Assembly: GCF_030271535.1 (NCBI RefSeq)
Contig: NZ_JASCXJ010000003.1
Span: 62,001-126,000 of the forward strand
Direction of reading: 5' to 3'
Origin: Nocardiopsis sp. ATB16-24
GTDB taxonomy: Bacteria; Actinomycetota; Actinomycetes; Streptosporangiales; Streptosporangiaceae
Length of the DNA stretch: 64,000 bases
Each line of letters starts with the position of its first letter. The first letter of the stretch is position 1. Shown piece after piece: positions 15,579 through 24,173 of this stretch. Below the pieces are notes generated by a model. That model was not told the origin of the DNA and made no database searches. It was given only the letters and a program-made list of their open reading frames with translations. The position numbers were made by a program, and so were the translations under genes.

Positions 15579-17423
15579 ATGTGGTGGGTAGGCTCCTGGC
15601 GCCCGGCCGTTGCGTTGGCAGCGGCCTTCTTCGTGTTCTCCTCACTGGTCACCGGGCTCGTCGCCTGGCCGGGGGAGGCCCTCGCCGCGACGGCGGCGGC
15701 ACCGGCCCCCACAGTACCCGCAGGAACGGGCGGTACTCCGACCGCCTCCGGTGCGGGGTCGGATCCGGTCGTCACCAACGACATCCACCTCGAACTCGAC
15801 GGCGCGGGAATCCTCCACGCCGAGGAGACCATCACCTTCTCCGGAGGCGCACCCTCCCTCTTCACCCGGGCCCTGACCGAGAAGATGCTGTACGACACCG
15901 ACCACGACCGTGAGTTCCGTGTCACCGGAATCGGGGCCACCGACCTGGAGGGGAACGTCCTCGACGTCGACGTGCGCAGGGAGAACGGGACCCTCTTCGC
16001 GGACATCCCCACGGCCGCCACGAGCGGGGTGGTGCTCACCTACCGGGTGAGCGGAACCGTCGGGGAGATCTCCCAGGGCGTCCAGATGGAATGGCGGGCG
16101 GTCGGCGCCTACAGTCACACGGTGGAGTCCACCGACGTCACCGTCACGGCCCCGCTGCCGCCGGAGGCGCTGTCCTGCCTGGCGGGGGAGCCCCGCAGCG
16201 CCATGTACTGCACGGCCTCGGACATGGGCCCCGACGCCAGGGTCGCGCACTTCCTCCAGGCCGACATGGACCCCGACGACCGACTCGACATCGTCGTGAA
16301 CTACCCGCCCGGAACCGCCGAGGGCGAACCGATCCTCACCCGCCGTTGGTCGTTCACCTCGGCTTTCGCGATCACCCCGGTCACCGCCGGCGTGTTCGGT
16401 CTCCTCATCGTGGTGCTGGTGGGCGGTCTGGTCGTACTGATCCGCGTCCGAGGCCGCGACGAGCGCGCACTGCGCAAAGAGGCCGAGGCGGGCAACCACG
16501 CGCCGGTGACGGAGGGCGAACACGGCCGGCTGCGGTTCACCCCTCCCGACGGAGTGCACCCGGGGCAGATCGGCACGCTCATCGACGAGCGGGTCGACAT
16601 CGCGGACCTCACCGGAGCGGTCCTCGACCTGGCCGTGCGCGGTTACATCCGGCTGGAGGAACTGCCCCACGAGCACTTCACGTCCGTGGACTGGCGATTG
16701 GTGCGGCTGGACGGGCCCCCGGGGGAGACCCTGCTGGCCTCGGAGTGGACGCTGTTGGACGCCCTGTTCGGAGAGCAGCGCACGGTACGCCTGTCCCGGC
16801 TCGGGTCGCCCCGCGTGTCGGCGGACTTCCCCGCGCGCATCGACCGGGTGCGGGAGGAGTTGTACCGGGACATGGTGCGCCTGAAGTGGTTCGCGCGCTC
16901 CCCCAGCCAGGTGCGTACGCGTTGGAGCGTCGCCGGCATGGTGACCACGGCCACGGGCGTGGTCCTGACCGGTGTGCTCGCGGCGTTCACCACCGCGGCC
17001 TTCACGGGTCTGGCCGTCGTCATCGCGGGCGCCGCCGTCACCGTGGGCGCCCAGTACATGCCCGCCAAGACCGCCCTGGGAAGCTCGGTGTACGCGCACA
17101 CGATGGGCTTTCGCGACTACCTGCTGAGCCGGCGCGCCGCGACCGCTCCACCGGGGCAGCGCGTGGAGCTGTACTCCCGCTACCTGCCGTACGCGGTGAT
17201 CTTCGACGACGTGGACCGCTGGGCGAACATCCTGGCCTCGGCGGCGCTCACCGACCTGACCCCCGACGAACTGACCGGGGACGGTCTGGCCTGGTACACG
17301 GGCCCCCGGGAATGGCGGATCGAGGACTTCGCCGACTCCATCAGCACGTTCGTGGTGACGTTGAGCGGGATCATCACCAACGCCCGGCGATCACGGATGG
17401 TCAACCAGTTCCAGCGGGGCTAG
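15579..17423 (+). CDS. DUF2207 domain-containing membrane protein
   Basis: Protein of 614 residues. It has a signal sequence ([20 protein letters not shown]), an extracytoplasmic beta-rich domain (about 60-260: [20 protein letters not shown]), a membrane helix (about 263-290), a cytoplasmic domain with [18 protein letters not shown], and two more helices near 450-490. This order fits the DUF2207 family of predicted membrane proteins. The start ATG 15579 is set by the signal peptide and a -10 box 8 nt upstream; a longer open frame to 14877 is antisense to the peptidase gene. Function unknown. dtd follows 16 nt later and may be cotranscribed. Confidence 0.85.
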   Translation: MWWVGSWRPAVALAAAFFVFSSLVTGLVAWPGEALAATAAAPAPTVPAGTGGTPTASGAGSDPVVTNDIHLELDGAGILHAEETITFSGGAPSLFTRALTEKMLYDTDHDREFRVTGIGATDLEGNVLDVDVRRENGTLFADIPTAATSGVVLTYRVSGTVGEISQGVQMEWRAVGAYSHTVESTDVTVTAPLPPEALSCLAGEPRSAMYCTASDMGPDARVAHFLQADMDPDDRLDIVVNYPPGTAEGEPILTRRWSFTSAFAITPVTAGVFGLLIVVLVGGLVVLIRVRGRDERALRKEAEAGNHAPVTEGEHGRLRFTPPDGVHPGQIGTLIDERVDIADLTGAVLDLAVRGYIRLEELPHEHFTSVDWRLVRLDGPPGETLLASEWTLLDALFGEQRTVRLSRLGSPRVSADFPARIDRVREELYRDMVRLKWFARSPSQVRTRWSVAGMVTTATGVVLTGVLAAFTTAAFTGLAVVIAGAAVTVGAQYMPAKTALGSSVYAHTMGFRDYLLSRRAATAPPGQRVELYSRYLPYAVIFDDVDRWANILASAALTDLTPDELTGDGLAWYTGPREWRIEDFADSISTFVVTLSGIITNARRSRMVNQFQRG

Positions 17424-17439
17424 CGAGAGGGAGGGGTTC

Positions 17440-17865
17440 ATGCGCGCGGTCGTGCAGCGTGTGTCGCACGCGTCGGTGACGGTGGAGGGGGAGGTGGTCG
17501 GTCGGATCACCGGTCCGGGCCTGATGGCCCTGGTGGGGGTGACCCACACCGACACCGCCGCGGAGGCGGCCAGGCTCGCCAAGAAGCTGTGGACGCTGCG
17601 GATCCTGGAGGACGAGCGGTCGTGCTCGGACATCGGCGCGCCACTGCTCGTGGTCAGTCAGTTCACGCTCTACGGCGACGCGCGCAAGGGGCGTCGCCCC
17701 ACCTGGCAGGCCGCGGCCCCCGGGCCCGTCGCCGAGCCCCTCGTGGACGAGGTCGTCAAGGAGTTGCGCGCGCTCGGGGCCGAGGTGGCCACCGGGGTGT
17801 TCGGTGCGCAGATGTCGGTCGCGCTGACCAACGAGGGACCCTTCACCGTCCTGCTGGAGGTCTGA
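17440..17865 (+). CDS. dtd: D-aminoacyl-tRNA deacylase
   Basis: Protein of 141 residues that hydrolyses D-aminoacyl-tRNA (and mischarged Gly-tRNA-Ala), a translation proofreading step. The two active-site motifs are present: [12 protein letters not shown] (SQFTLYGD) and [14 protein letters not shown] (NxGPFT), with [17 protein letters not shown] at the N-terminus, at full length. ATG 17440 is preceded by GAGGGAGGGG. It lies 16 nt behind the DUF2207 gene and is closed by a strong hairpin. Confidence 0.96.
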   Translation: MRAVVQRVSHASVTVEGEVVGRITGPGLMALVGVTHTDTAAEAARLAKKLWTLRILEDERSCSDIGAPLLVVSQFTLYGDARKGRRPTWQAAAPGPVAEPLVDEVVKELRALGAEVATGVFGAQMSVALTNEGPFTVLLEV

Positions 17866-17884
17866 TCCGACCCCGGACACGGAT

Positions 17885-17912
17885 CCGGGCCGTGGCGGTG
17901 GCCACGGCCCGG
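17885..17912 (+). terminator. Terminator after dtd
   Basis: Perfect 11-bp stem CCGGGCCGTGG (17885-17895)/CCACGGCCCGG (17902-17912), 6-nt loop; it also closes the regX3 side. Confidence 0.7.
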
Positions 17913-17960
17913 ACGGGGGCGGTCGGTGCGTGAGGGGGTTTTCGCGGGGGCCGGTCGTTC

Positions 17961-18656
17961 TCAGCCGTCGGCGGTCCCCGGCTCGAACTTGTACCCCAGG
18001 CCGCGCACGGTCACGATGTACTTCGGACTGCCGGGGTCCTCCTCGATCTTGGCCCGCAGCCGCTTGACGTGCACGTCGAGGGTCTTGGTGTCGCCGACGT
18101 AGTCGGCGCCCCACACACGATCGATGAGCTGCATCCGGGTCAACACCCGTCCGGCGTTGCGCAGCAGGACCTCCAGCAGCTCGAACTCCTTCAGCGGAAG
18201 CTGCACGTTCTGGCCGCGGACCGTCACCACGTGCCGTTCCACGTCCATGCGGACGGGACCGGCCTCCAGGGCGGAGGGGAGCACGGCCTCGTCCTCGCCT
18301 CGGCGGCGCAGCACCGCGCGGATACGCGCCACCAGTTCCCGGGAGGAGAAGGGCTTGGTCACGTAGTCGTCGGCGCCCAGTTCCAGACCGACGACCTTGT
18401 CGATCTCGGAGTCCTTGGCGGTCAGCATGATCACGGGAACGTTGGACTTCTGACGCAGGGCCCGGCACACCTCGGTGCCCGACAACCCCGGGAGCATCAG
18501 GTCCAGCAGTACCAGGTCGGCCCCGGTACGGTCGAAGGTCTCCAGCGCCACGGTTCCGGTGGGCGCCACCGCGACCTCGAATCCCTCCTTGCGCAGCATG
18601 TACGAGAGGGCATCGCTGTAGGACTCCTCATCCTCGACAACGAGTACACGAGTCAC
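17961..18656 (-). CDS. regX3: Phosphate-starvation response regulator (OmpR/PhoB family)
   Basis: Protein of 231 residues. The receiver domain (1-120) starts TRVLVVEDEESY with phospho-acceptor Asp in LVLLDLMLPGLSG and switch Lys in VTKPFS; the C-terminal winged helix contains PLKEFELLEVLLRN, GDTKTLDVHVKRLRAKIE and the C-terminal YIVTVRGLGYKFEP. GTG 18656 overlaps the stop of the kinase gene (GTGA), giving translational coupling, and AGGAGG lies 8 nt upstream. Likely binds PHO boxes such as the one at 19908 and activates phosphate-uptake genes when phosphate is low. In streptomycetes the pair is called PhoR-PhoP. Confidence 0.94.
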   Translation of the reverse strand: MTRVLVVEDEESYSDALSYMLRKEGFEVAVAPTGTVALETFDRTGADLVLLDLMLPGLSGTEVCRALRQKSNVPVIMLTAKDSEIDKVVGLELGADDYVTKPFSSRELVARIRAVLRRRGEDEAVLPSALEAGPVRMDVERHVVTVRGQNVQLPLKEFELLEVLLRNAGRVLTRMQLIDRVWGADYVGDTKTLDVHVKRLRAKIEEDPGSPKYIVTVRGLGYKFEPGTADG

Positions 18657-19846
18657 TGTGCCGCCTCCTGACGGTCGGTGTTCCGGGTGCCTTCGGAGCC
18701 CGGGCTCTCGGGCCTGGGCAGACGCAGAGTGAACGTCGACCCCGACCCCTCCTTGCTCCACACGGTCACTTCTCCACGGTGGTGGGTCATGATGTGCTTG
18801 ACGATGGCCAGGCCCAGGCCGGTACCCCCGGTGGCCCGGCTCCGAGCGGCGTCCACTCGGTAGAACCGCTCGAAGATCCTTTCGAGGTCCTGCTGGGGGA
18901 TCCCGATCCCCTGGTCGGCGACGCTGACGTCCACACTGGACCCGGACAGGCCGACCGACACGGCGACCCGGGTGTTCTTGGGACTGTAGGCCACGGCGTT
19001 GGCGACCAGGTTGCGCAGAGCCGTGCCGAGCAGCCCCTCGTCACCCAGGACGGTGACGCCCTCCGCGCCACCGGCGACCAGTTCGATCCCCTTGGAGTCC
19101 GCGGGCATCCGGACCGAGTCCAGTGCCTCCTCCACGACGGGGCCGAGATCGACCAGGGAGGGCTGGGAGATCGGTTCCGCGCCCTGGATACGCGAGAGCG
19201 TGATGAGGTCCTGGATGACGGCGTTCAGCCGGGAGGCCTCCGTCCGCATACGTTCCGTGAAGCGACGTACCGCCTCGGGGTCGTCACTGGCGTCCTGTAC
19301 GGTTTCCGCCAACAAGGACAGAGCGCCCACCGGAGTCTTGAGTTCGTGCGAGATGTTCGCGACGAAGTCACGGCGCACCGCTTCCAGGCGGCGGTGCTCC
19401 GTCTGGTCCTCCGCCAGGACCAGCACCAGGCCGGTCCCTCCCAGAGGAGCCACACGCACCGCGAAGGACGTGGCGTCGGGGCCGAACTTGCGTACGGCCA
19501 CCTCGATGTCGGTCTCCCGGATGACGCCGTCCCGCCGTACCTGCCGGGCCAGGTCGAGCAGCTCGCCTATCACCAACTCCTCGCCCCGGACCAGGCCGAA
19601 GGCGCGCGCGGCCGAGGAGGCGCGCAGCACCCTGTCGGCGGAGTCCAGGACCACGGCGGAGGAGGGAAGCGCGGAAAGTACCTCGGCGATACCCGGTGGC
19701 AGTGTGCTGCCGTCGAAGACCGGAGGCGTCGGTGTCTGCCTGGAGGCGGAGCCCATGCGGAAAAGAGAGCTGACGAGGACGCCGATGACGACGCCCACAA
19801 TGAGCCCGACGATGCCCGTTACCGCGGCGAGAAGTTCCCCTTGCAC
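18653..19846 (-). CDS. senX3: Phosphate-sensing histidine kinase
   Basis: Protein of 397 residues. It has two closely spaced N-terminal hydrophobic segments (residues 5-28), a PAS-like region (about 50-160: PSSAVVLDSADRVLRAS), a HisKA domain with the phospho-acceptor His in FVANISHELKTPVGAL, and HATPase motifs LRNLVANAVAYSP, DQGIGIP and GTGLGLAIVKHI. It has no large extracytoplasmic sensor, as usual for SenX3, which gets its signal through PhoU and the Pst transporter. GTG 19846 has a -10 box 6 nt upstream (leaderless). phoU is divergent, with the PHO box between them. Confidence 0.94.
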   Translation of the reverse strand: MQGELLAAVTGIVGLIVGVVIGVLVSSLFRMGSASRQTPTPPVFDGSTLPPGIAEVLSALPSSAVVLDSADRVLRASSAARAFGLVRGEELVIGELLDLARQVRRDGVIRETDIEVAVRKFGPDATSFAVRVAPLGGTGLVLVLAEDQTEHRRLEAVRRDFVANISHELKTPVGALSLLAETVQDASDDPEAVRRFTERMRTEASRLNAVIQDLITLSRIQGAEPISQPSLVDLGPVVEEALDSVRMPADSKGIELVAGGAEGVTVLGDEGLLGTALRNLVANAVAYSPKNTRVAVSVGLSGSSVDVSVADQGIGIPQQDLERIFERFYRVDAARSRATGGTGLGLAIVKHIMTHHRGEVTVWSKEGSGSTFTLRLPRPESPGSEGTRNTDRQEAAQ

Positions 19847-19852
19847 ACTTCG

Positions 19853-19858
19853 ATCGTA
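19853..19858 (-). promoter_or_regulatory. -10 box (TACGAT) of leaderless senX3 promoter
   Basis: TACGAT on the minus strand with 6 nt to the senX3 GTG at 19846. Confidence 0.45.
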
Positions 19859-19907
19859 AACGCCCTTACCGCGGCTTTATCCGGGAAGAGCATGTGACAC
19901 AGCCGAG

Positions 19908-19936
19908 GTTCTTCCACAGTTCACCGATTTTTGACC
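19908..19936 (+). promoter_or_regulatory. PHO box (three direct repeats) between senX3 and phoU
   Basis: Heptamers GTTCTTC (19908-19914), GTTCACC (19919-19925) and TTTGACC (19930-19936) at exact 11-bp spacing; the middle one is the consensus heptamer of streptomycete PhoP boxes. Position 35-63 nt before phoU suits activation of phoU and/or autoregulation of senX3-regX3. Confidence 0.7.
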
Positions 19937-19970
19937 AGTCCTTCAAACAACCACTGGGAGCATTGAGGCC

Positions 19971-20633
19971 ATGCGCGATACCTACCACGAGGACCTCGAC
20001 AGTCTGAGCGAACGCCTCGTCGAGATGACGAGGCTCGCACGACACGCGGTCGCCCGCGCGACCACGGCGTTGCTGGACAGCGACCTGACCGCGGCCCAGG
20101 AGGTCATCTCGGGTGACGAGGTGATCAACCGTCTGGACCAGGAGATCGAGGACACGGCCTTCAACCTGATGGCGCGTCAGCAGCCCGTCGCCCTGGACCT
20201 GCGGACCATCATCAGCTCGCTGTACATGCGGGGCGACCTGGAGAGGATGGGCGACCACGCCGTCCACCTGGCCAAGATCGCCAGGAGGCGTCACCCCGAC
20301 TCGGCGATCCCCAAACCGGTCCGGTCGATCGTCCTGGAGATGGGTCACCAGGCGGAACTGCTGGTGACCAAGGCGGGCGAGGTCATCGCCGAACGCGACC
20401 CCGACACGGCGTTGGAGCTGGACAAGGACGACGACACGATGGACCGGCTGCGCCGTAAACTGCTACAGCGCATTCTCGCGCCCGAGTGGGGCTACGGGGT
20501 GGAGACCACGATGGACGTGACCCTCGTGGGCCGGTTCTACGAACGCTTCGGCGACCACGCGGTGCACGTCGCCGACAACCTCGTCTACATGGTGACGGGA
20601 GAGAAGCGAGAGGCCTACGAGCCGGAGGGATGA
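19971..20633 (+). CDS. phoU: Phosphate signalling protein PhoU
   Basis: Protein of 220 residues, two tandem three-helix PhoU repeats. Each repeat ends in the metal-binding signature: YMRGDLERMGDHAVHLAK near residue 85 and GRFYERFGDHAVHVADN near residue 190. It links the Pst phosphate transporter to SenX3 and keeps RegX3 inactive when phosphate is ample. ATG 19971 is divergent from senX3 across a PHO box, so it probably belongs to the regulon it controls. No pst genes are within the window. Confidence 0.96.
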   Translation: MRDTYHEDLDSLSERLVEMTRLARHAVARATTALLDSDLTAAQEVISGDEVINRLDQEIEDTAFNLMARQQPVALDLRTIISSLYMRGDLERMGDHAVHLAKIARRRHPDSAIPKPVRSIVLEMGHQAELLVTKAGEVIAERDPDTALELDKDDDTMDRLRRKLLQRILAPEWGYGVETTMDVTLVGRFYERFGDHAVHVADNLVYMVTGEKREAYEPEG

Positions 20634-20655
20634 GCCGGGGAACGACCTGGTCCGG

Positions 20656-20680
20656 GCTGGACGGGCCGGGCCTGTCCAGC
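20656..20680 (+). terminator. Terminator of phoU
   Basis: Stem GCTGGAC (20656-20662)/GTCCAGC (20674-20680) with a GC-rich 11-nt loop, 23 nt after the phoU stop. Confidence 0.55.
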
Positions 20681-20981
20681 GGAACCCCTTCCGCGCGGGC
20701 GTGGTCCATCAGGCGCGCGGTACCGCCGAGGTGGGGGAGGCGCCGGTCCGCGAGCCGTCCGAGACGGGGTCGCCCGAGGGTTCCGCCGGCCGTTCCAGAA
20801 CCTCGCTTGAACCGCCCGTGAAGGACGTCGTGACGGTGTTGCCGGAAGGGTCGGAAGCCCTATCCCGTATGGCCTGACAAGCGCGTGACGGGTACCGGGC
20901 ACCCTTTGTCAAGCCCTAAAAAGAGCGGCCTGACCTGCGTGTTCGCAAAGCTAATAGGTACGTTAAGTCACGGATTCATGG

Positions 20982-20987
20982 TATCCT
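20982..20987 (+). promoter_or_regulatory. Probable -10 box (TATCCT) of carD
   Basis: TATCCT lies 27 nt before the carD ATG in an AT-rich stretch unusual for this window; a 17-nt spacer separates it from TACGTT (20959-20964). Unlike many neighbours, carD has a leader with a GAAGGGG box. Confidence 0.4.
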
Positions 20988-21014
20988 TGTGGTAGCGGAA
21001 GGGGTACCTGTCAC

Positions 21015-21497
21015 ATGACTTTCAAGGTCGGCGACACTGTTGTCTACCCCCATCATGGGGCTGCTCGTATTGAAGCGATCGAGACTCGCACTATTAAGGG
21101 CGAGGAAAGAACCTACCTCGTGTTGAGGGTCGACAAGGGCGATCTGACGGTGCGCGTGCCCGCCGCGAACGCCGAGGACGTCGGCGTTCGCGACGTGGTG
21201 GGGAGAGAGGGCCTGGACAAGGTCTTCGAGGTGCTGCGCGCACCGCACACCGAAGAACCCACCAACTGGTCCAGGCGCTACAAGGCGAACCTGGAGAAGC
21301 TGGCGTCGGGCGACGTCAACAAGGTCGCCGAGGTGGTCCGGGACCTGTGGCGCCGGGACAAGGAGCGCGGTCTGTCCGCCGGGGAGAAGCGGATGCTCGC
21401 CAAGGCACGACAGATCCTGGTGAGCGAACTCGCTCTCGCGGAAAAGACCAACGAGGACAAGGCCGAAGCCCTCCTCGACGAAGTTCTCACGAGCTGA
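21015..21497 (+). CDS. carD: CarD-family RNA polymerase-binding regulator
   Basis: Protein of 160 residues. The N-terminal Tudor-like RNA-polymerase interaction domain begins [20 protein letters not shown], and the helical C-terminal domain (about 70-160, [35 protein letters not shown]) contacts DNA at the upstream edge of the bubble. CarD stabilises open complexes at rRNA and other promoters and is essential in mycobacteria. It is followed after only 27 nt by ispF; in most relatives ispD lies between them. Confidence 0.97.
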   Translation: MTFKVGDTVVYPHHGAARIEAIETRTIKGEERTYLVLRVDKGDLTVRVPAANAEDVGVRDVVGREGLDKVFEVLRAPHTEEPTNWSRRYKANLEKLASGDVNKVAEVVRDLWRRDKERGLSAGEKRMLAKARQILVSELALAEKTNEDKAEALLDEVLTS

Positions 21498-21524
21498 GGC
21501 CCGGTTCGGGAATCACGTGAATTC

Positions 21525-22004
21525 ATGACGAAAATGCCTCGGGTGGGCGTCGGAACAGACGTCCACCCGTTTTCTCCTGGACGCACACTTTTCCTCGCCG
21601 GCCTGGAATGGCCGGGAGAAGAAGGCGTAAGCGGCCATTCCGACGGTGATGTGGCGGCCCACGCGGCCTGCGACGCGTTACTGTCCGCGTGCGGACTGGG
21701 TGATCTGGGATCCAACTTCGGCACCTCGCAGCCGCGTTGGAAGGGCGCCTCCGGCGCCGACCTGTTGGCCGAGACCGTCGCGCGCGTGCGTGCGGCCGGA
21801 TTCGAGATCGGCAACGTGTCCATTCAGATCATCAGCAACCGCCCCAAGTTCGCCCCCAGGCGAGCGGAGGCGGAGAAGACGCTCTCAGAGGTCGTGGGAG
21901 CGCCCGTGAGCGTGTCGGCGACCACGACCGACGGTCTGGGCCTCACCGGCCGTGGAGAGGGCATCGCGGCCGTCGCGACGGCCCTGTGCGCCCCGGTGGA
22001 GTAA
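21525..22004 (+). CDS. ispF: 2-C-methyl-D-erythritol 2,4-cyclodiphosphate synthase
   Basis: Protein of 159 residues, a trimeric zinc enzyme of the MEP isoprenoid pathway that cyclises CDP-ME-2-phosphate to MEcPP with release of CMP. Zinc and substrate motifs GTDVHPF (Asp12/His14), [12 protein letters not shown], and the C-terminal [20 protein letters not shown] are all present. ATG 21525 is 27 nt after carD, so probably cotranscribed. The previous step's enzyme IspD is not encoded next to it and is not fused to it. Confidence 0.96.
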   Translation: MTKMPRVGVGTDVHPFSPGRTLFLAGLEWPGEEGVSGHSDGDVAAHAACDALLSACGLGDLGSNFGTSQPRWKGASGADLLAETVARVRAAGFEIGNVSIQIISNRPKFAPRRAEAEKTLSEVVGAPVSVSATTTDGLGLTGRGEGIAAVATALCAPVE

Positions 22005-22127
22005 GCGAGGAACGGACGCGATGGTGGGCGGGTCGACCGCCGCGCCCGCCGTGAGCACCCGGATTCCGAAGCGCGAGCGATGGTGGGGCCCGCGACCGGA
22101 TGTTCCGGGCGCGGGACCTTCACGACC

Positions 22128-22151
22128 GGAGGGCCCCCTCGGGGGCCCTCC
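22128..22151. terminator. Terminator between ispF and the acidic-tail membrane protein
   Basis: 10-bp stem GGAGGGCCCC/GGGGCCCTCC with CTCG loop, placed between convergent genes. Confidence 0.65.
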
Positions 22152-22205
22152 TCGCGTTCCTCAGGGCCGTCGGATCGCGCACGCCCGCGGACGATGCCCG
22201 CCGGC

Positions 22206-23882
22206 TCACTCGTCGGGGCGGAGCGGCTCGCTGCGCACGCGACGTGAGGGCGGCCCCGCCGTGAAGTCCGGCATCGGGGGCCTGGGCGGCTTGAGCACCA
22301 TGGGGCGCTTGTCCAGCCGTGTCGGGGTCCGGGCCCGGTCGTCCTCGTCCTCGCCGTCGTCGGAGGACACGGTCCGGTCGGCCTGGGACCCCTGCTCCGA
22401 CACGGGCGCGATGGGCTCCTCGGAGGGACGCGCGGCGCCCGGGGGGACGTCGTGGCCCGGGAAGGCGCTACGCGCCTCGGAGTCCGTCTCAGGGACCCAG
22501 GTGGGCGCCGGCTCCGGCTCGGGGTCCTCCCGTTCGAACGGGGAGGAGTCCTCCGGCGGTGTCCACACCGGGGGGACGTAGTCGTCCAGGGCACGGGAGA
22601 GCGTGTCGGGATCGTCCTCGGGAGGCTCCCAGAACGCGGTGGCCGGGATCTCCTCCTCCGTGGGCCCGTCCGGGTCCTCGGGCTCGGTGCCACGTTCCCG
22701 TCCCGCCGGTGGACCGTGCTCGGTCGCGGTCTCCACGGCCGACGAGGGGGCCGGTTCCAGCGGTCGGTCGGCCGTGATTCGTCCGCTCTCCGACGACGGG
22801 ACCTCCTCGGGCTCCGGTGACGGAGCGACCCGCGGGGCCTCGGCCTCGTCCGAGGTCGGGTCTCCGGGCGGCGGTTCGTGGTCGAAGCCCTCTTCGGTCT
22901 CCTCATCCCCGTCCACTGCTTCCCCGACCGGAGGGCCCGACGGGGTCGTGGCCGGCGGTGAGGACGTCTCCGGGACGGAGTCGGTCGGCGTCTTCGCCGT
23001 GGGCACCACCGGGATCCGGTCGGCCGCGCGCCTGATCGGGTTGCGTTCGGCACGGGCACGTCGAGGCAGGGCCTGGTCGGTGACGGGCTCCCCGCCCTCC
23101 CGCGGTGGCGGGGCCGTGTCCGGATCGAGCGCACCGACGGTCTCCTCGGAACGGGTCAGGGCGCTCTCGGGGCCCTGGTCCCGGTCGTCGGTCGGTTCGC
23201 GCTCGGGGTCACGGTCATCGTCCCGGTCGAGGGCGGGGTCGTCGGTGCCCAGACGCAGCAGACGCGTGGTGAGCTCCTCGCGGCCGGCCTCGTCCTCACC
23301 GTCCCGGCGAAGATCCTCGGGTCGCCTCGTGGGGGCGGGCGCGGCGCGGGCGCGCAGCACGGTGGTGGGATCGGTCACCGGGCGCGGGCGGACGCCCGAC
23401 GCACGGCGTTGCGAGCGCATGTGGGCGCGCAGGGTGATCCACAGCAGGAACGCCACGAGCAGCGCGACGAGCGGTGCCACCGCCACGATCACGTTCGCGA
23501 CGCCCTGGTGCACCCGCTCGATGAGTTGCAGATTGCTCATCACCATCGCCACGGCGGCGAGGAGGACCAGGAGCGGGATCAGCACCAGGTCGACCCAGAA
23601 CCGGTCGCGCGGGTGCGCACCGCGCAGCACGTAACTCACCCAGAACGCCATGATCAGCAGCAGGGTGTAGGCGAGGGGGAACACGTGCGCGAGGGCACTG
23701 CCCTCGTGTCCGCCGTACTCGGCGAAGCGGAAGATGCCGTTGTAGGAGATGACGAGGGCGCACAGAGCGATGAGGCCGACGAACAGGGCACCGCCGGCGA
23801 GAGCGCCGGCTCCCGCACCGCGACCTGTCGCGGGCCCACCGTTCCGTGTTCCTGACTCGGGGGCGTTGTTGTAAGGGGCCAT
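22206..23882 (-). CDS. Membrane protein with long disordered acidic/proline tail
   Basis: Protein of 558 residues. About four membrane helices occupy residues 27-155 (LAGGALFVGLIALCALVISY; then VFPLAYTLLLIMAFWVSYVL; VLIPLLVLLAAVAMVMS; VIVAVAPLVALLVAFLLW). The rest, nearly 400 residues, is low-complexity, rich in Glu, Asp, Pro, Arg and Ser, and ends in a basic segment (FTAGPPSRRVRSEPL). The membrane part is reminiscent of DUF2637/SpdB-like proteins (ISYNGIFRFAEYGGHEG), but I am not sure. ATG 23882 has a GAAGG box. Function unknown; divergent from cysS. Confidence 0.7.
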   Translation of the reverse strand: MAPYNNAPESGTRNGGPATGRGAGAGALAGGALFVGLIALCALVISYNGIFRFAEYGGHEGSALAHVFPLAYTLLLIMAFWVSYVLRGAHPRDRFWVDLVLIPLLVLLAAVAMVMSNLQLIERVHQGVANVIVAVAPLVALLVAFLLWITLRAHMRSQRRASGVRPRPVTDPTTVLRARAAPAPTRRPEDLRRDGEDEAGREELTTRLLRLGTDDPALDRDDDRDPEREPTDDRDQGPESALTRSEETVGALDPDTAPPPREGGEPVTDQALPRRARAERNPIRRAADRIPVVPTAKTPTDSVPETSSPPATTPSGPPVGEAVDGDEETEEGFDHEPPPGDPTSDEAEAPRVAPSPEPEEVPSSESGRITADRPLEPAPSSAVETATEHGPPAGRERGTEPEDPDGPTEEEIPATAFWEPPEDDPDTLSRALDDYVPPVWTPPEDSSPFEREDPEPEPAPTWVPETDSEARSAFPGHDVPPGAARPSEEPIAPVSEQGSQADRTVSSDDGEDEDDRARTPTRLDKRPMVLKPPRPPMPDFTAGPPSRRVRSEPLRPDE

Positions 23883-24160
23883 CGCCTTCGCAGCGTAGCC
23901 CAGACGACGTCGTGAACACGAGATTCCGGATGATTATGGCCGCTTCCAGACGAGCCGGCTCAAGGGCCTTCTGTGCGTCCTGTCGGAATACGCAGGGGTG
24001 AGGCGACGTGGGCTTCGTCAGTGAGATCCACGGAGGTCGGATGATCTCACATCCCACCTTCCCGAATATGGCTCATCACATATACGGCTTGAGGTTGTCC
24101 GAGAAGGGGATGCCCGCCCAAGGCCGCTGGTTTGTGACATGTGCGTGAGAGGACAGGGGA

Positions 24161-24166
24161 TAGGCT
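24161..24166 (+). promoter_or_regulatory. -10 box (TAGGCT) of leaderless cysS promoter
   Basis: TAGGCT with 7 nt to GTG 24174; identical to the gpmA arrangement. Confidence 0.5.
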
Positions 24167-24173
24167 TGACAAC

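Larger units (their letters stand above)
20634..21014. other. Intergenic space between phoU and carD
   Basis: 381 bases. It holds the phoU terminator hairpin (20656-20680) and, in its AT-richer last 100 bases, the carD promoter region. A 67-codon minus-strand frame (20709-20912) was considered and rejected for poor codon use. Confidence 0.6.

Noticed and set aside
20709..20912. 67-codon minus-strand open frame between phoU and carD
   Set aside because: TTG start without ribosome binding site, rare codons such as ATA, weak third-position GC, and no family resemblance.
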